Assembly (NCBI GenBank): GCA_025504975.1
Contig: JANUWI010000013.1
Coordinates: forward strand, 992,001-1,056,000
DNA length: 64,000 nt
Origin: Plenodomus lindquistii
Lineage: Eukaryota; Ascomycota; Dothideomycetes; Pleosporales; Leptosphaeriaceae
Direction: 5' to 3'
The notes beneath the pieces are model-generated. The model was given only the letters and a program-made list of their open reading frames with translations. It did not search any database and had not been told where the DNA came from. The position numbers and the translations under genes were made by a program. Every line of letters begins with the position of its first letter. Position 1 is the first letter of the stretch. Positions 33,401-43,755 of the stretch are shown in pieces.

Positions 33401-33975
33401 GCGAGAGCGGGTTCGAGGTCTATGAACCGGCACACGACAAGGCGGATCTTTGGCTGCAAACACTTGTTCGCGGTAGCGAACTGGAAATCGAGTTGAGATA
33501 CTCTGCGACTGCCCTCTCGGAAGACTGGGTGAAGGCCGTCCTAGACAACTTTGTTAGCGTCTACCACCGACTCCCGAATGGTCTGAACACCCAAATAGCC
33601 GAGAACCTTCTCCAGATGAAGACACCTGCGTCGCAAAAGGCTCCGGCCGGGGGAACGCCGTACTTGGAGGAGACTTTACCACCGCTAGCGGAGGATGCCA
33701 AAGTCGTGGAAGCAATGGTCTTGTCATCTTGGGAAGCCGTTCTAGGATCTGACTTCAGGTCTCATGCTGGATTTTCATCATCTCAGACACCTTTCTTTGA
33801 GATATGGGGCAGTGAGATCGCGGCCGCTGCGCTGGCTGCGGAATACTCAAAGCGAGGGTTTTCCATAAGTTGTGAGAAGGTTCTGAATTATGCGTCGCTT
33901 GCTGCGACCGTGGCGCATCTGTCAAAGCATTTCACAGGCGATGGTCAAAGTGAGAGTCAAGGAAGTAGCACTTGA
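30409..33975 (+). CDS. Single-module nonribosomal peptide synthetase, A-T-C plus degenerate carrier domain
   Basis: Intronless gene of 1188 residues. The adenylation domain (about 30-520) has FTSGSTGLPKVVEH, LFRTGDLAKY, GRKDSRVKLYGQRFELGEVE and NPSGKLDR. The usual Asp of the substrate pocket (FD-x-S) is Ala in GFAASVV, and the YGPTE motif is SGMTEG. My by-eye ten-residue code is A-A-V-F-L-I-A-S-I-K, suggesting a substrate that is not an ordinary alpha-amino acid. A carrier domain with intact FFYLGGTSL (Ser about 586) follows. The condensation domain (about 645-1075) has SHAQYDGLS, the form seen in fungal terminal condensation (CT) domains. The C-terminus looks like a second carrier, but FFEIWGSEI puts Glu where the phosphopantetheine Ser should be. 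It lies next to a hydrolase stump and several oxidative genes. Product unknown. Confidence 0.92.
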   Translation: MGDISVKPRKEITPEDEEKIWSWNARLPPTPQLTIAEVFSNQVTKSPNAPAVDAPDGTLTYDELDNYSTRLALHLRIILNDINVDEVVPICFDKSIWLIVSMMAVSKARMAYTTLDPKNPTERLRACLSAVSPRVMLADSKFGDRFSQIGARILTDVPETCIIPDSKERQTIDLPVGLPEDLSYVCFTSGSTGLPKVVEHTQSSAVMNVVYGDGFAGGSRVLNFASQGFAASVVMALKTLCNGGLLVLPPERERMGSIESFIARKNITQTFLTPTLLSLLNPDDVSCLKFLTIGGESVPERLIKIWAPRLSFMDASGMTEGVSISNICDSTTGKKCRARQTMLGCAWIVDPDDVNTLAPIGAAGELLFEGPALCRGYRNNPEANTKAFIKELPAWTKNRGGDRPGILFRTGDLAKYVEDGVVQIVGRKDSRVKLYGQRFELGEVEIAILACLPLGVTVAAEIVEPTDGNGPMLVAFVYGLPTGLSSEARAIREKLSGTLPDYMIPRGFVELKEQPLNPSGKLDRKLLRQRGAAMQLAELIKYTGSSEKVAPVTPQEKEMQRLWATVLGLPIESIGLNDEFFYLGGTSLHCIRLIAEAQKCGVGLSFEDMLEHRTLQAISGAATFGVSFDTPMSESEDQTYTIGSITSNIPQADVEAVMRATDWQAWCIGQGLLKSHGWHDYMIFKFSRALNVEKLRTACQQLLDRHAILRTVFVVNTRRTFQAILKPKAYPFRFVVKEPVDGQNAEDYIQTIIQEDMKRRTHLGDLLVAFTLVLNVSDTTHKLILRISHAQYDGLSVGKLWRSLETLYLGEPLEVVPFTKFCAEAALASSKSESFWKKTLANTSMSEVITHNRPSVEHPIDSAIKASIPLVDLKALGFTSATAVLASWSIVLSRLTCVNSVLFGYITSGRDLPMPGISDVMGPCMSILPLHADVSPVTTISSLLSSVQSTYLKALQHGHLGHRHIIENCTGWPRWTRFSTIVNHLGFEHDNLPFSKYGESGFEVYEPAHDKADLWLQTLVRGSELEIELRYSATALSEDWVKAVLDNFVSVYHRLPNGLNTQIAENLLQMKTPASQKAPAGGTPYLEETLPPLAEDAKVVEAMVLSSWEAVLGSDFRSHAGFSSSQTPFFEIWGSEIAAAALAAEYSKRGFSISCEKVLNYASLAATVAHLSKHFTGDGQSESQGSST

Positions 33976-34870
33976 GCAATGTCCTGATACCTGGAACTCT
34001 TTTTGATAGACAATACGGCATGATGATGCTAGTTACAGGCTTCGTGCCCATAAGTACTCAAATATTCTTGCTCAACGGTAATAACCGTTGATCACTCTCG
34101 TCCTTTTGGTGGCGTTGTTGGACGTCGTGCTCTGACGGCTAGATCATCACGCACAGAGGTCCAACATTGGAGCTGTGCTCTAAGAAGAAGTTCACACATA
34201 CTGTCTCTACCACGAGGCCAAAGATAAGATTCCTGGTAGACGACGCGAATTCTAAACCCCTTCGTGAACGTGCGGGCCAGTTGTAAAATTTCGTGAGCTT
34301 TTACTTGTTCTTATAGTCCACTACACTACATGATTTACAGTCCCGATAGACGAATGTACTTGTAGAAGTTCAGCCTACCTTGATGGCAGTCACTTCCGAT
34401 GTTCATAGCCTTGGGAGCACAAGGTGGCTTGCATGAGCTCGAATGGTTGGTGGAATCACACGAGACTCTCCTGCTGCATCGCAATCATTCCGCGCCCTAT
34501 GGGTCAGCTACAACCTACAGCTGCTCCGTTTCAATGATTTTCGCGAGAAAGATGGATGTCTAACATCTGGAAGGTGGTACAAAGCTATTGATGGGTTGCA
34601 GCTGCGTCAGCAGCAAGTCGCGTGTTCTAAATTCGGACAAGGCTGAAGGATCATGCACCAACACGATTGATGTGGTTTGCATGTACGATCAAAGCCTGAC
34701 TCTACCTTGGGAGCTCCGAGGACTCTTTTCTACATCCGCGGCCTCAGGCGTGCCATGCTTGAGATGATAAGATCATGACGAGCCCCCGACGTGCCATCAA
34801 AGGCTTGTGTGCAGCATGATCCTATCAATCTGCACATATTCCTTGAAAGCTTCGCTCACCAGTCGCCAGA
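33976..34870. other. Intergenic stretch, nothing recognised
   Basis: 3' region of the NRPS and upstream region of the DUF6536 gene. Short frames only. Confidence 0.45.
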
Positions 34871-37542
34871 ATGCAACAGTATCGTACAGTCAACTCTGGA
34901 GACGGAATCTGGGATGATCAAAGTGGACAAGTCTCCGTTTGCTTAGTATTCTTATGCTACATGCCGTTGACTAGTCTCGCAGGGGTAGCACCCAAGGGCG
35001 TCTTATATTGTGAGACCTTTTTAAGTTTTGGCGTTCGAGACGTAAAACAGTGCTAAGTGGTGGATGCGCTGCGGCTACGTTGACCTTGCTGGCCGATGTC
35101 GCTGCTACAAGATATATGCATTTGCACTCGGTACCAGATCCAGGCATACGAGCACCGATCAACCCACGTCTCTTCTTGGGCGACTGCACACAGGCATCTA
35201 GACTCAATGCAGGACTTCATTTTATCATCAAAGCTTTATCTACCGTGCTTCTGGTATCGTCGAACATGTTCATGCAGCTGCTATTGGCACCTACAAGAGC
35301 GGAAGTGAACGTAGCGCACCAGTGTCAAAGATGGCTCAACATAGGCATACCAAACATAGGAAATCTCCACACTATCAGTAGACGTAACCGGACGATTTGG
35401 ATCTTGCTAGCTTTGTCTTCTGCTCCGCTTCATCTCATGTAAGAGTCCTTGCCATCGGACGCATGGACCACGCGGGCTAACAGCAATCCAGTTACAACTC
35501 GGCGATATACTTGGCTAGGCCCATGAATCATGTGAAAATGAATATCGTTACTTCAGGCTTCTTGGAAGGAACACCAGCCAACCATAGCTTAACGTTCGAG
35601 CTTTATAACTGGCGCCGGGTACAGAATCTTACTGGCTTGGAGCGAAACTACAAAAGACATCGCAGCCTCGTCGAACAAGCCATAGAAGGGGAGTATTTGT
35701 TCAACATGGGTTCAGGTTGTACCAGTAACTATTGTCTCGAGGAACAAAGGTTAGCCATGAACCATGGTTATGACAGAGTCATGAACCCGTTCGAGTGTTT
35801 GACGGCGTACTCGACGTACGATGGCAATCGATCGGACGTTCTTTTCGTGTCTCGACACGACTATCTTTGGAACACATCTACCTCTAAAGCCCATTTCGCA
35901 TATAACGGTTCCGAAATCATCTTAGCCGACGACCCTTTAGATCTTCTGAGCCGCTCATTGAGAACTCCCTTTTGTTCTCGAGAGAAGTATGGGCTTTGAT
36001 GATCGTCGGATTTTGGGTGGAATATGATTGGCTTTGCGGGGCCACAAACAGTTTCGACTGTAAGACCTTGCATACTGTCTGTGGATCGTGAAAAACGAGC
36101 TGATGTATGAACAGGTCGGCAACCATCGTATGGCTCAAAGATCCCTCAATCATAAAGGACTGGAATATTTTGGGCTTGAGAATCGACGAGTGTCTCGGCA
36201 AGGAGGTACCTCTTGAGCAGAAATGTTCAGTCAACTGTTCATTGGGTATATTGATTGGTACGTAGCCCCCTTTCGTTCGCGGTCGAAGCTGATTGAGCTA
36301 GCCGTTTGCTTCGTTTCGTGAACCTGGTCAAGGTTATGTGTATGCTTTACAGCGTACGCATCTTATCGAACGGGAATCCCAATACGAAACCACTTTCTAC
36401 AGTTGGTGACGCTATTGCATCCTTTCTTGCGACCAGGTGGAATAGCGCGTGGTGGCCCCGCTCCGTTAGATGGTATCTCCTGGTCTCTACGAAGCAATTG
36501 GCTTGGAATTTTGTACTGTAAGCTGCCCCCGCATGAATATCTTCATGCTCTAACATTACCCTAGGCAATTTGCTATCGTCCTTGGGGGAGTTGCAGCTAT
36601 GATAGGTAGCTTCGTGGAAATCACCAGCCGCTCTGGCTCCGCCAAACACATCCTGAACATTGGATGGGGTGCTATCGATCAGACCACTTTCGGGCAACTG
36701 GCCTTGAGGATCATATGGGGATCAGTAGGTACGCAAACAACAGGTGCCCATTCAGCTACATGTTCGCCCCCGACACACTAGGTAGCCTCGCTTGCAAAAG
36801 GCTTTTTCTCAATTGTATTCTTCGTGAATATGTGGCAGTTTCTACTCTCGCTTCTATACGTTAGCTCTAACGCTCTGCTAACCAGCTTCTGCGTCGAATC
36901 GGAATGGCAAAGCTATGCTACAAAACGGAAAGCCCTTCGCGTAAGCTCGCCGGTTCTCGACCAGTGCTCAACGTACTCTTTGTCGTTTCCTAAGCGGTAC
37001 AGCCTTCCACTTATGACCACATTCAGTGTGCTTCATTGGGGCTTATCTCAAGACATGTTCTTGATAGTTCTGACTGACTACGACAACAATGGGCTGAACA
37101 TGGAGCTTGTGTTCCTTGGTAGCAGCCCGCGGCCCTTGATACTGAGTAAGCAGAGTCGTTGACTATAAGGCACTGCTGATTGTGACTAGCGGTAACCGTT
37201 GGAACAATTATGGGACTGGCATTCGCCGCATTGTGTTTTCGGTCTTCGGATGGCGTATTGCCCCGAAGAGGCAGCTGCAGTGCAATTATCAGCGCTGCAT
37301 GTCACAGGCCGCATGGGGATAGCGATGCTGCGGTCAAGCCTGTTCAGTGGGGTGAAGTCGACTACACCGAGTCTAGAGGGCTGATGAGCGACTCGATCAT
37401 GTATGGGTTGAATCGGGATAGTATGCAGCTGGGGGAGACCAACGCTACTATTAAGATTCTTATGGATTCAAGTAAAGTAGGCCATTGTTGCTTTACTACG
37501 TACGCGGTAAAGAAACCACAAGCAGGTAAATTTTACATGTAG
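34871..37542 (+). pseudogene. DUF6536 fungal multi-pass membrane protein, frameshifted by a 5-bp tandem duplication
   Basis: Eight exons fit the family: 34871-34930 (uncertain, weak donor GTCTCC), 35026-35438, 35492-35986, 36115-36257, 36302-36517, 36565-36724, 36782-37145 and 37190-37542. All junctions agree in phase. Family marks are an N-terminal hydrophobic GGCAAATLTLLADV, SNMFMQLLLAPTRAEV, YNSAIYLA, CSVNCSLGILI, NLVKVMCML, STVGDAIASFL, the ALRVSSP...STYSLSFP block, and the C-terminal GSCSAIISAACH and GHCCFTTYAV. In exon 5 the pentamer TTCGT is duplicated in tandem (36310-36319), shifting the frame and giving TGA. Without the extra copy the total length is a multiple of three (about 732 codons), as usual for the family. 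Otherwise the gene looks intact, so the lesion is probably recent. DUF6536 function is unknown. Confidence 0.75.
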
Positions 37543-37700
37543 GTTTTATTCAGCAACTATTTCAGCTGAGCAACATACATACGCTAGGGTTACTGGTGGG
37601 ATTGGAGATGGGTTTTGTTCTTTCGGTTTGTAGCCAAATAGGTAGCAAACTGGCAATGACAGACTGAACATGTTTGCGAACTTTGAGTCGTCAACTCACG

Positions 37701-38183
37701 TTATGACCCTGCTTTCTTGAGTCGTAGAGACACAGTGGGTACAGATTCCTTCGTACTTTGGTCTGGACCTAATGCTGTTCTACCCGATTCATTCTTTCCT
37801 CCCAGAATATCGAGTAACCTCGTCCTAGAGAGATCCTCGCCAGCCCGATTTTCGTAGATGAAACCGCAACGAGAAACTCCAACAAGCGCGACCCACCCCT
37901 CTTTATCAATCCATGAACCCGCATAAGGTGGTTCGAAAAGGAAGAGTCGACTGCGCTTGCCACCCTCATAATTTTCATCGCTCTTTACAAGTTGCAAAAT
38001 GCAATCAGCGCTGAGCGAGTTGAAGGGGGCGATACCACACCCTCTAATCAAAGCTCCATATTGGAGGACTGGAAGAACCACACGTAGTTCATTATATTGA
38101 TAAGTTAGCTTTGACTGTGCGGTGACAGCGACAGGGCGCCTGCGATGCTTCGTCACAATGTGTGATAGGAGACGCAAATTCAC
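37701..38183 (-). CDS. Hypothetical protein, orphan reading frame
   Basis: Open frame of 160 residues with no stop, signal peptide, membrane segment or domain I recognise. It is mixed in composition (not a low-complexity shadow) and has plausible folded-protein stretches such as SRLFLFEPPYAGSWIDKEGWVALVGVSRCGFIYE. It lies alone between the DUF6536 and galactose-oxidase genes. It may be a real small gene, a terminal exon or chance. The flanking 37543-37700 and 38184-38393 show nothing. Confidence 0.3.
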   Translation of the reverse strand: MNLRLLSHIVTKHRRRPVAVTAQSKLTYQYNELRVVLPVLQYGALIRGCGIAPFNSLSADCILQLVKSDENYEGGKRSRLFLFEPPYAGSWIDKEGWVALVGVSRCGFIYENRAGEDLSRTRLLDILGGKNESGRTALGPDQSTKESVPTVSLRLKKAGS

Positions 38184-38393
38184 CAGCCTATAAAAGTTTA
38201 CAAGACGTCATGACGATCTTATCGAGTGAAGTCTTTACATAAGTAATTTACAGCCTATATATGCAGCGTCTGTCTGCAAAAGAGACTTGACCTGCAACCC
38301 TAGAGTATATGTACAATGTGAAGGTTATTATAAGAAATGCCGCACATAGGAAATTCTGTCACGCTCCATCATATCATCTCGTGCGAAATGAAC

Positions 38394-40592
38394 CTACAGT
38401 GTTACCTGCACGGTCCTCGCAATGCTAGGCACGCCCTGTGTGTTGAGAACGAAAAGATAGTACGCCCCTGGAATCAATACACCACTATCACTCGGAAGAG
38501 TAGCAGTATATGTCGCCCCGCTGCCAGTCAAACTCGTCAGCGGTACATGCCTCTGATCGCTGTTGACAGAATGCGTGACACTGCCGATGCGCACGAGCGA
38601 GAACTTTAGGCCAGTTGCGCTCGCTCCCATGTTGATTGTAAGCTTGCCGCCGACCTTGACAGTCGTTGCAGATAGCGACGAGATGACGGGTCGTGTTGCA
38701 GGTGTTCCATTAGCATTGAACAAGTAGGGCGGTGTGAAAACCTGGCCGTCCGCGTGGTCGACCAGTTTGTTGCAGTTGACGGAGCTGGCACCGGTATTGG
38801 CAATGTAGCAAAGGCCCCCGCCACCACTGAAGACACAGCCATCAGAAAGAAGGATATTGACACTATGGTAGTTGCGGGGTACTGCCTCTGGAGCAAGCGT
38901 CCTCCATGTCTTGGTGGCGGGGTTGAAGAGCTCGGCGTAGAGGATACCATTGTCGTCGGTGAATACCATGGAACGGCGTTGACCACCAGTGACAAGCACA
39001 GTTCCATCTGGGAGAACGACTGCATTTGCAAAGCCACGCGGGTAGGCCATGTCGGGTACTCGTTCAACGGTGGCTGCGGTATCAGGGGTATTGATAGTGG
39101 TGATGTGGGTACGGGCATTGGCATCCGAGTTCGTGTAGTCGGGAGATCCTCCTGCGGAAAGGATTTTACCAGGCTCATACATGACGAACACACCGCACAT
39201 GGAGTCATCTATGGGGTCGCGAATACCGGCAGCTGTCTGGGTACCTGTCCCAGAAGTGCCATACCAGTTCATGGCTTTGCTTGGTCCAGCCTGGAAGACT
39301 GAGCCTTGCTTCCATGCGAACAACCACGCGTGGTTGTCTTCACGCCAAATGCCCTCAGCATCAGTCGTGAGTAAAGGTGCTACCTTTGCGCCAGGAAGCG
39401 CAGTCCATGTGTTGGTGGCCGGGTTGTACACTTCGCCATCCTTGCCCTGGCGAGGGCCGCTGTAAGCACCGCCGATAGTAAAGACCCGATTGTCCGAGAG
39501 CGTCACAGAGGTTTGATACCCACGAGCCATCTTCATGTTCGGCCCAGCTGTGAAGGCGTTGGTATAGGATCATAGAAGCTCGTCTTAGCCGCGTCCGATC
39601 CTCCTTGGATCAAGATACGACCATCCTGAAGACTGCTGATGGCTGGACAAAACATGTCATGGTTCGTATTCGCGACGGTACGCGCAGACACTGCGCCACT
39701 GCACTTATTTTAGCATGTAATTGAGGTCATCTTGGCACGATTGAACCTACGAGTTGAAGTTGTAATCCGCGAACTGAGTACGTGCACCCTCGCCGCCAAA
39801 GGAGTCAGCCCCCCAGCTGGAGAAGACAAGAAGTCTTTGTGATGTCGGATATTCAGGAACAACGTATGCTGCGACTGGAATGACTGGGAGACGAATGAGG
39901 TCTGACCATGCGCCATTGGTCGCTGGTGCGGGAGCTATATCTTGACGGATGACATCAAAACGTTTGTCGGTCGACCAGATCGTTGTATTTGTGCGAGCGT
40001 CAGCTTTGATATGGCAGACCTGACCGGTCGCATCGTATACGGCTTGTACGCAGGTAGCAATGGTTGAGCAACGCTGTGCGCAGTCATTGAGGGTAGCAAT
40101 GCCATTGATCTGCTGTTGGTTTGGCCCACGAATATCAGTGTCTCGGCAGACCTTGAAAGTTTTCTCGAATCTAGATTAGTACAGCCTCCTCAGGACATCT
40201 GACTGACTCACCCCATTGTTTGTGTACGTTGTCTCATCGTACGGACATATAGCAATATTGATCTGCTCAGCCTGGACGACATTGAAACGAGCATTGTCCA
40301 CCCAATTCAAACCTGCAAGAGCCTTGAAATGGCAGTCCTTAGTCTGCGTGTCGTAAACTGCCTTAAAGCAATTCATCGCATTGTCGCAGAGTTGTGCACA
40401 CGCGGTAACAGTCGCCACGTTGGGAGTGACTGACTGGGATCCTCCTGTCAAATCAGTAGCGGGACAGATGCGGTAACGAATGCCTCCTGCGCCGATGTAG
40501 ACGGTATCGGCACCGGGGCAGGCATTGAGAGCCCGAACGGCAGGGAAGAGAGTGACTGCCGAAAGTAAAACAAGAGTGTTGAGAAGAGGCAT
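38394..40592 (-). pseudogene. Secreted galactose oxidase (AA5) with N-terminal PAN/apple domains, single-base frameshift
   Basis: Minus-strand exons 40212-40592, 39751-40163 and 38394-39698 give about 699 residues. A signal peptide (MPLLNTLVLLSAVTLFPAVRA) precedes two cysteine-rich PAN/apple-like domains (about 34-125 and 130-205), then the kelch propeller and a C-terminal domain. All copper-site and cofactor elements of galactose oxidase are present: HDMFCP (cross-link Cys), RGYQTS (radical Tyr), DNHAWLF (stacking Trp), PRNYHS (Tyr/His ligands) and THSVNSDQR (His ligand). Between HDMFCP and RGYQ, near 39560, one base is missing in the segment coding YDP, so the frame meets TGA unless corrected. 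The first intron needs an unusual GAG acceptor, because the nearer TAG lies only five bases from the branch site and is out of frame. It may be a sequencing error or true loss. Confidence 0.75.
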
Positions 40593-40643
40593 GATGGACG
40601 AGTGAATTGGCCTTGACACGGCCTCTTATCGCGACTCAGCCTC

Positions 40644-40651
40644 CATATATA
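40644..40651 (-). promoter_or_regulatory. TATA-like box of the galactose oxidase gene
   Basis: TATATATG on the minus strand, about 52-59 nt upstream of the ATG at 40592. Confidence 0.45.
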
Positions 40652-41799
40652 CTTGTCCACTTCAAAAGTCCGGCGCGGACATGGCAAGAATACCAAGAAG
40701 AAGCCTTGTCCAGAGGCCGCCACACCTGCACTTCTTCATCGGAACTCGTGTCGTGGCAACCCTCTCATCGCTTTTTCGGCAAGGCGTCCCATGAGCCTGG
40801 ATGACTGCATCGGTAGCGGGCCGAAGCTACAGAGCCAGGCTGGCGGGATGCACATCGCGATGGATCTATCCCGCCCATACGCCTTCAACAAGGAATCAGA
40901 GTCCTCGTATTGGCTGACGCCTCCCGAGGTCTTGCTTGGGTTTACGCAGTTTTCGCAGTTGCAACTTCTAGACACCGGCCTTATAGCGTGAACTTTGCAA
41001 ATGTCGTCTCATCTTTCAATGACTCCGCCAGCTCACAGACTCCCGCTGACGAAGGATGAGGATGCCAAGGTGATGAAAACGGAGGGACGCACGCTCCACA
41101 CTGCAATGTCTCTGCTGAAAGCTTGATGGGCCGGATGACATCTCCGCGATGCCGCGGATGGATGGTTCTGCGCGAATGACATTGAGTGTAGATAGCATGT
41201 CACTCCAACGAATCTGTGTCTAAGGGCGACGAGTGGTTGATGATTGTGTGGCTGACGGTATTCATCTTGATGGACTGAGCGTTGAACACGAGACGGGACA
41301 GTGTCTGAAGACGTTGAGTGGAGACTGATCCAAGTCCGTGCGCTAGTTAGTTCGCCGTACACTCCACTTGGACAAAGGGTTCACAGCCACAGAAACCACC
41401 ATACATAGTGAGGACGCAGGAGAATCAAACCACGAACTGTTCAAGTCCTTTCCTGTGCTAGGCTGCCCGAACGGGCTCTTCATCGCTCAAGTTAGGGAGC
41501 AAAATTAAAGAACAAAGATGTCATGGATCCCACGCAACGATCGCGTTTCAGGGGCTGCAAATTCTGCCATACCCTTGGCTGATCTGTGGGTACATCCTCA
41601 CGATTTTACTACTACACAGTATGTACCGTGTACTTTGCTCACACAGAGAGTCAGGTGTAAAAGGCTGAGTTCAGGCGACTTGTCTTTATTGCCTACAAGG
41701 ATTGAACTCCTGCCTGATTGCATGCGTGCTGCTGCAGATTCTCCACCCTATAAAATCCCCTCAAATGCAGTTCAGCGGACTTCACAGACTCTACTAGCT
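40652..41799. other. Intergenic stretch, nothing recognised
   Basis: Upstream region of the galactose oxidase gene and 3' flank of the intradiol dioxygenase gene. Several frames of 60-110 codons overlap on both strands and none has features. Confidence 0.45.
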
Positions 41800-43070
41800 C
41801 TAAGAGGAGGAAGTCGGTCTCGGTGGGAACGCGCCCGTAGGTCTCGGTCCGGTGGGCCGTGGTCCTCCAGGTCCTCCTCCGCCACCATTAGCATTCGCAT
41901 GCCCACCATCCTTATCGAGATAGGCAGCAGCCCTTGGCGTAGTCACCGCGTTGGGGTCCAGTCCGACTGTAACCCAGCCAAACACACCGTCCGCTACAGA
42001 ATCGCCAAGGTAAACGTAATTGAGGACGGGATCAGATGTCGCAGCCTCGTTAGCAAAAATACGGTCGCCGACATTCAACAGCAACTCCTGTTGATTTGAG
42101 GTATAAGGCTCGAGTTCTTCAACGGCGTAGATGAGCTCTTGGTCGAAGAAGAGTTGGCCAACATGCGAGACGTAGCCGCCGGTCAAGGTGGAGTTTGCAG
42201 AGTTGAGTGTGGCGTTGATGTGTGCAAGGACTATTAATGTTAGCATGGTAGAGATACGCATAGTTGGACAGCGCTTACCATGGATGTGTGTCGTCCTACC
42301 GGTGTAGTGTCCAGGGACGCTAGTCCACGTCAGTCTTTTATCTCATGATGCAAAGCTCCTTCACTTACGCCGTGTCGAATTGTAGAACACCATCCTCATC
42401 GGAGAACTGAATACCTCGAAACATTGTATTGTTAATGTTGGACGCATCAGCTTGATTGCCATTACTGGGGTTGATGACGCCACCGTATACACCGGTGCTG
42501 TTGCACTGCCAGGCTTCAAGCGCAATCTTGTCCAAAGGTTGGCAAGTAGTTGTGTCGATGATCTGGACATCGAATGTGAGCGGAACACCTGGGTTCCCTT
42601 CGGTGATGTCTCTGCGGACGTATTCGCCGGAGACCCCTAACACACTGTCGTTAGCATCAACATGGATGAGTTCGAGCGTATTCCGTGGGCTGCATACAGT
42701 ACGGTCCTTCGGTGGTCTCTGGCTGCAAGATGCAAGAGCTGTTACCAGAGAAGATGACATCGCTTGGGCTTTCCGGTGTGACAGACAGGTTCGAGTGGTG
42801 GTCGGTGTCGAGAACGTCTTCGAAATCACGCTTGAAGATACCTCTCTTCGCGCGCAGGTGCTTCACCATTGCTTCTCGGCGCGCAATTAGTCCAGCAGAA
42901 CGAGCTTGTAGTTGTTCCGCGCAGTGGTCGAGATTCGCGTGCTGCGTGGATGCCATAAAGGCCGCACGCTCCGCGACCTCTTCATCGATATCATGTCCCG
43001 GATGAGCATGGATTGAACGACTGAGAAGAGCCGCTACAAAAGCGACGGTTGCGGTTCGTATATAGACCAT
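41800..43070 (-). CDS. Secreted intradiol ring-cleavage dioxygenase
   Basis: Four minus-strand exons, 42698-43070, 42369-42636, 42279-42319 and 41800-42230, give 370 residues with all phases consistent. A signal peptide (MVYIRTATVAFVAALLSRSIHA) is followed by a His/Asp-rich region and the catalytic beta-sandwich. The four non-haem iron(III) ligands are in place: Tyr in GPYWVSGEYVR (the Trp codon is split by the first intron), Tyr in FPGHYTG-like VPGHYTGR, and the two His of THIHV. The tail is rich in Gly, Pro and Ser. Extracellular members cleave catechol-type rings of lignin- or plant-phenol-derived aromatics; the substrate is inferred. A TATA box and short leader lie upstream. Intact, unlike its regulator-like neighbour. 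Confidence 0.94.
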
Positions 43071-43145
43071 CTTGAAGGTAAGTTAATTGTAAAGTACAGA
43101 GGAGGTATTGGTCCTGTCCAGACAACATCGTCGCCCTTTATACAT

Positions 43146-43153
43146 CTTTTATA
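43146..43153 (-). promoter_or_regulatory. TATA box of the intradiol dioxygenase gene
   Basis: TATAAAAG on the minus strand lies about 76-83 nt upstream of the ATG at 43070. A second TATAAAGG (about 43135-43142) follows closely. Confidence 0.5.
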
Positions 43154-43755
43154 TCGTTATGTATAGGCGGGTAGAGCCTAGAGTGATCATTGTGGCCACC
43201 CCCTTTGCAGAAGGTGAGTGGATGCTCGCTTGCTCCACTTTCATTGATATCACAGGGTGTCACCATGAGGATGCCCCGACGATGTGGGAAACTTGTGGAA
43301 TTGCATCGAAAACAATATTGCTCTGATTGGAGGATCATGTTTATGCTTTGTTGAGTGGATAGCGGTAGGCTCAAACCGATATCATGGCAATGTCACATAG
43401 CAAAGCACTTTCCCCACCTAGAATTGCGGTGACAATTCCAGGCTGGCTGATTGGATACCTTCGTGAAAACCTGGTGGGTCAGGAAGTCTCTTATCGAACT
43501 GCTTCCCGATCGTATGGATGGTCTTGCGTTCTTGCTGTAGGTCTTGTCTTGAATGAAAGCTAAGCAAGCGGGGACACAGCTTGGCAATACCAGGAACTCC
43601 CCCCATTGGCTAGGATGCTTGGGACTTGCCACATGCAGTAGTTCCCGCCCGTGGTACCTATAGATAGCCGTCGTAAGCCTTGCAATAAGCTCTTGCTTGT
43701 ATTCACCAGCCACCGGTCGTAGCATTCCGGTTCGGAATCCAGTTCCGTTCGGAAT
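43154..43755. other. Intergenic stretch, nothing recognised
   Basis: Between the dioxygenase promoter and the 3' end of the broken regulator gene. Short featureless frames only. Confidence 0.45.

Noticed and set aside
36055..36114. A mini-exon starting at 36055 in the DUF6536 gene
   Set aside because: All phases fail, whereas a single 128-nt intron 35987-36114 joins the flanking exons in frame.
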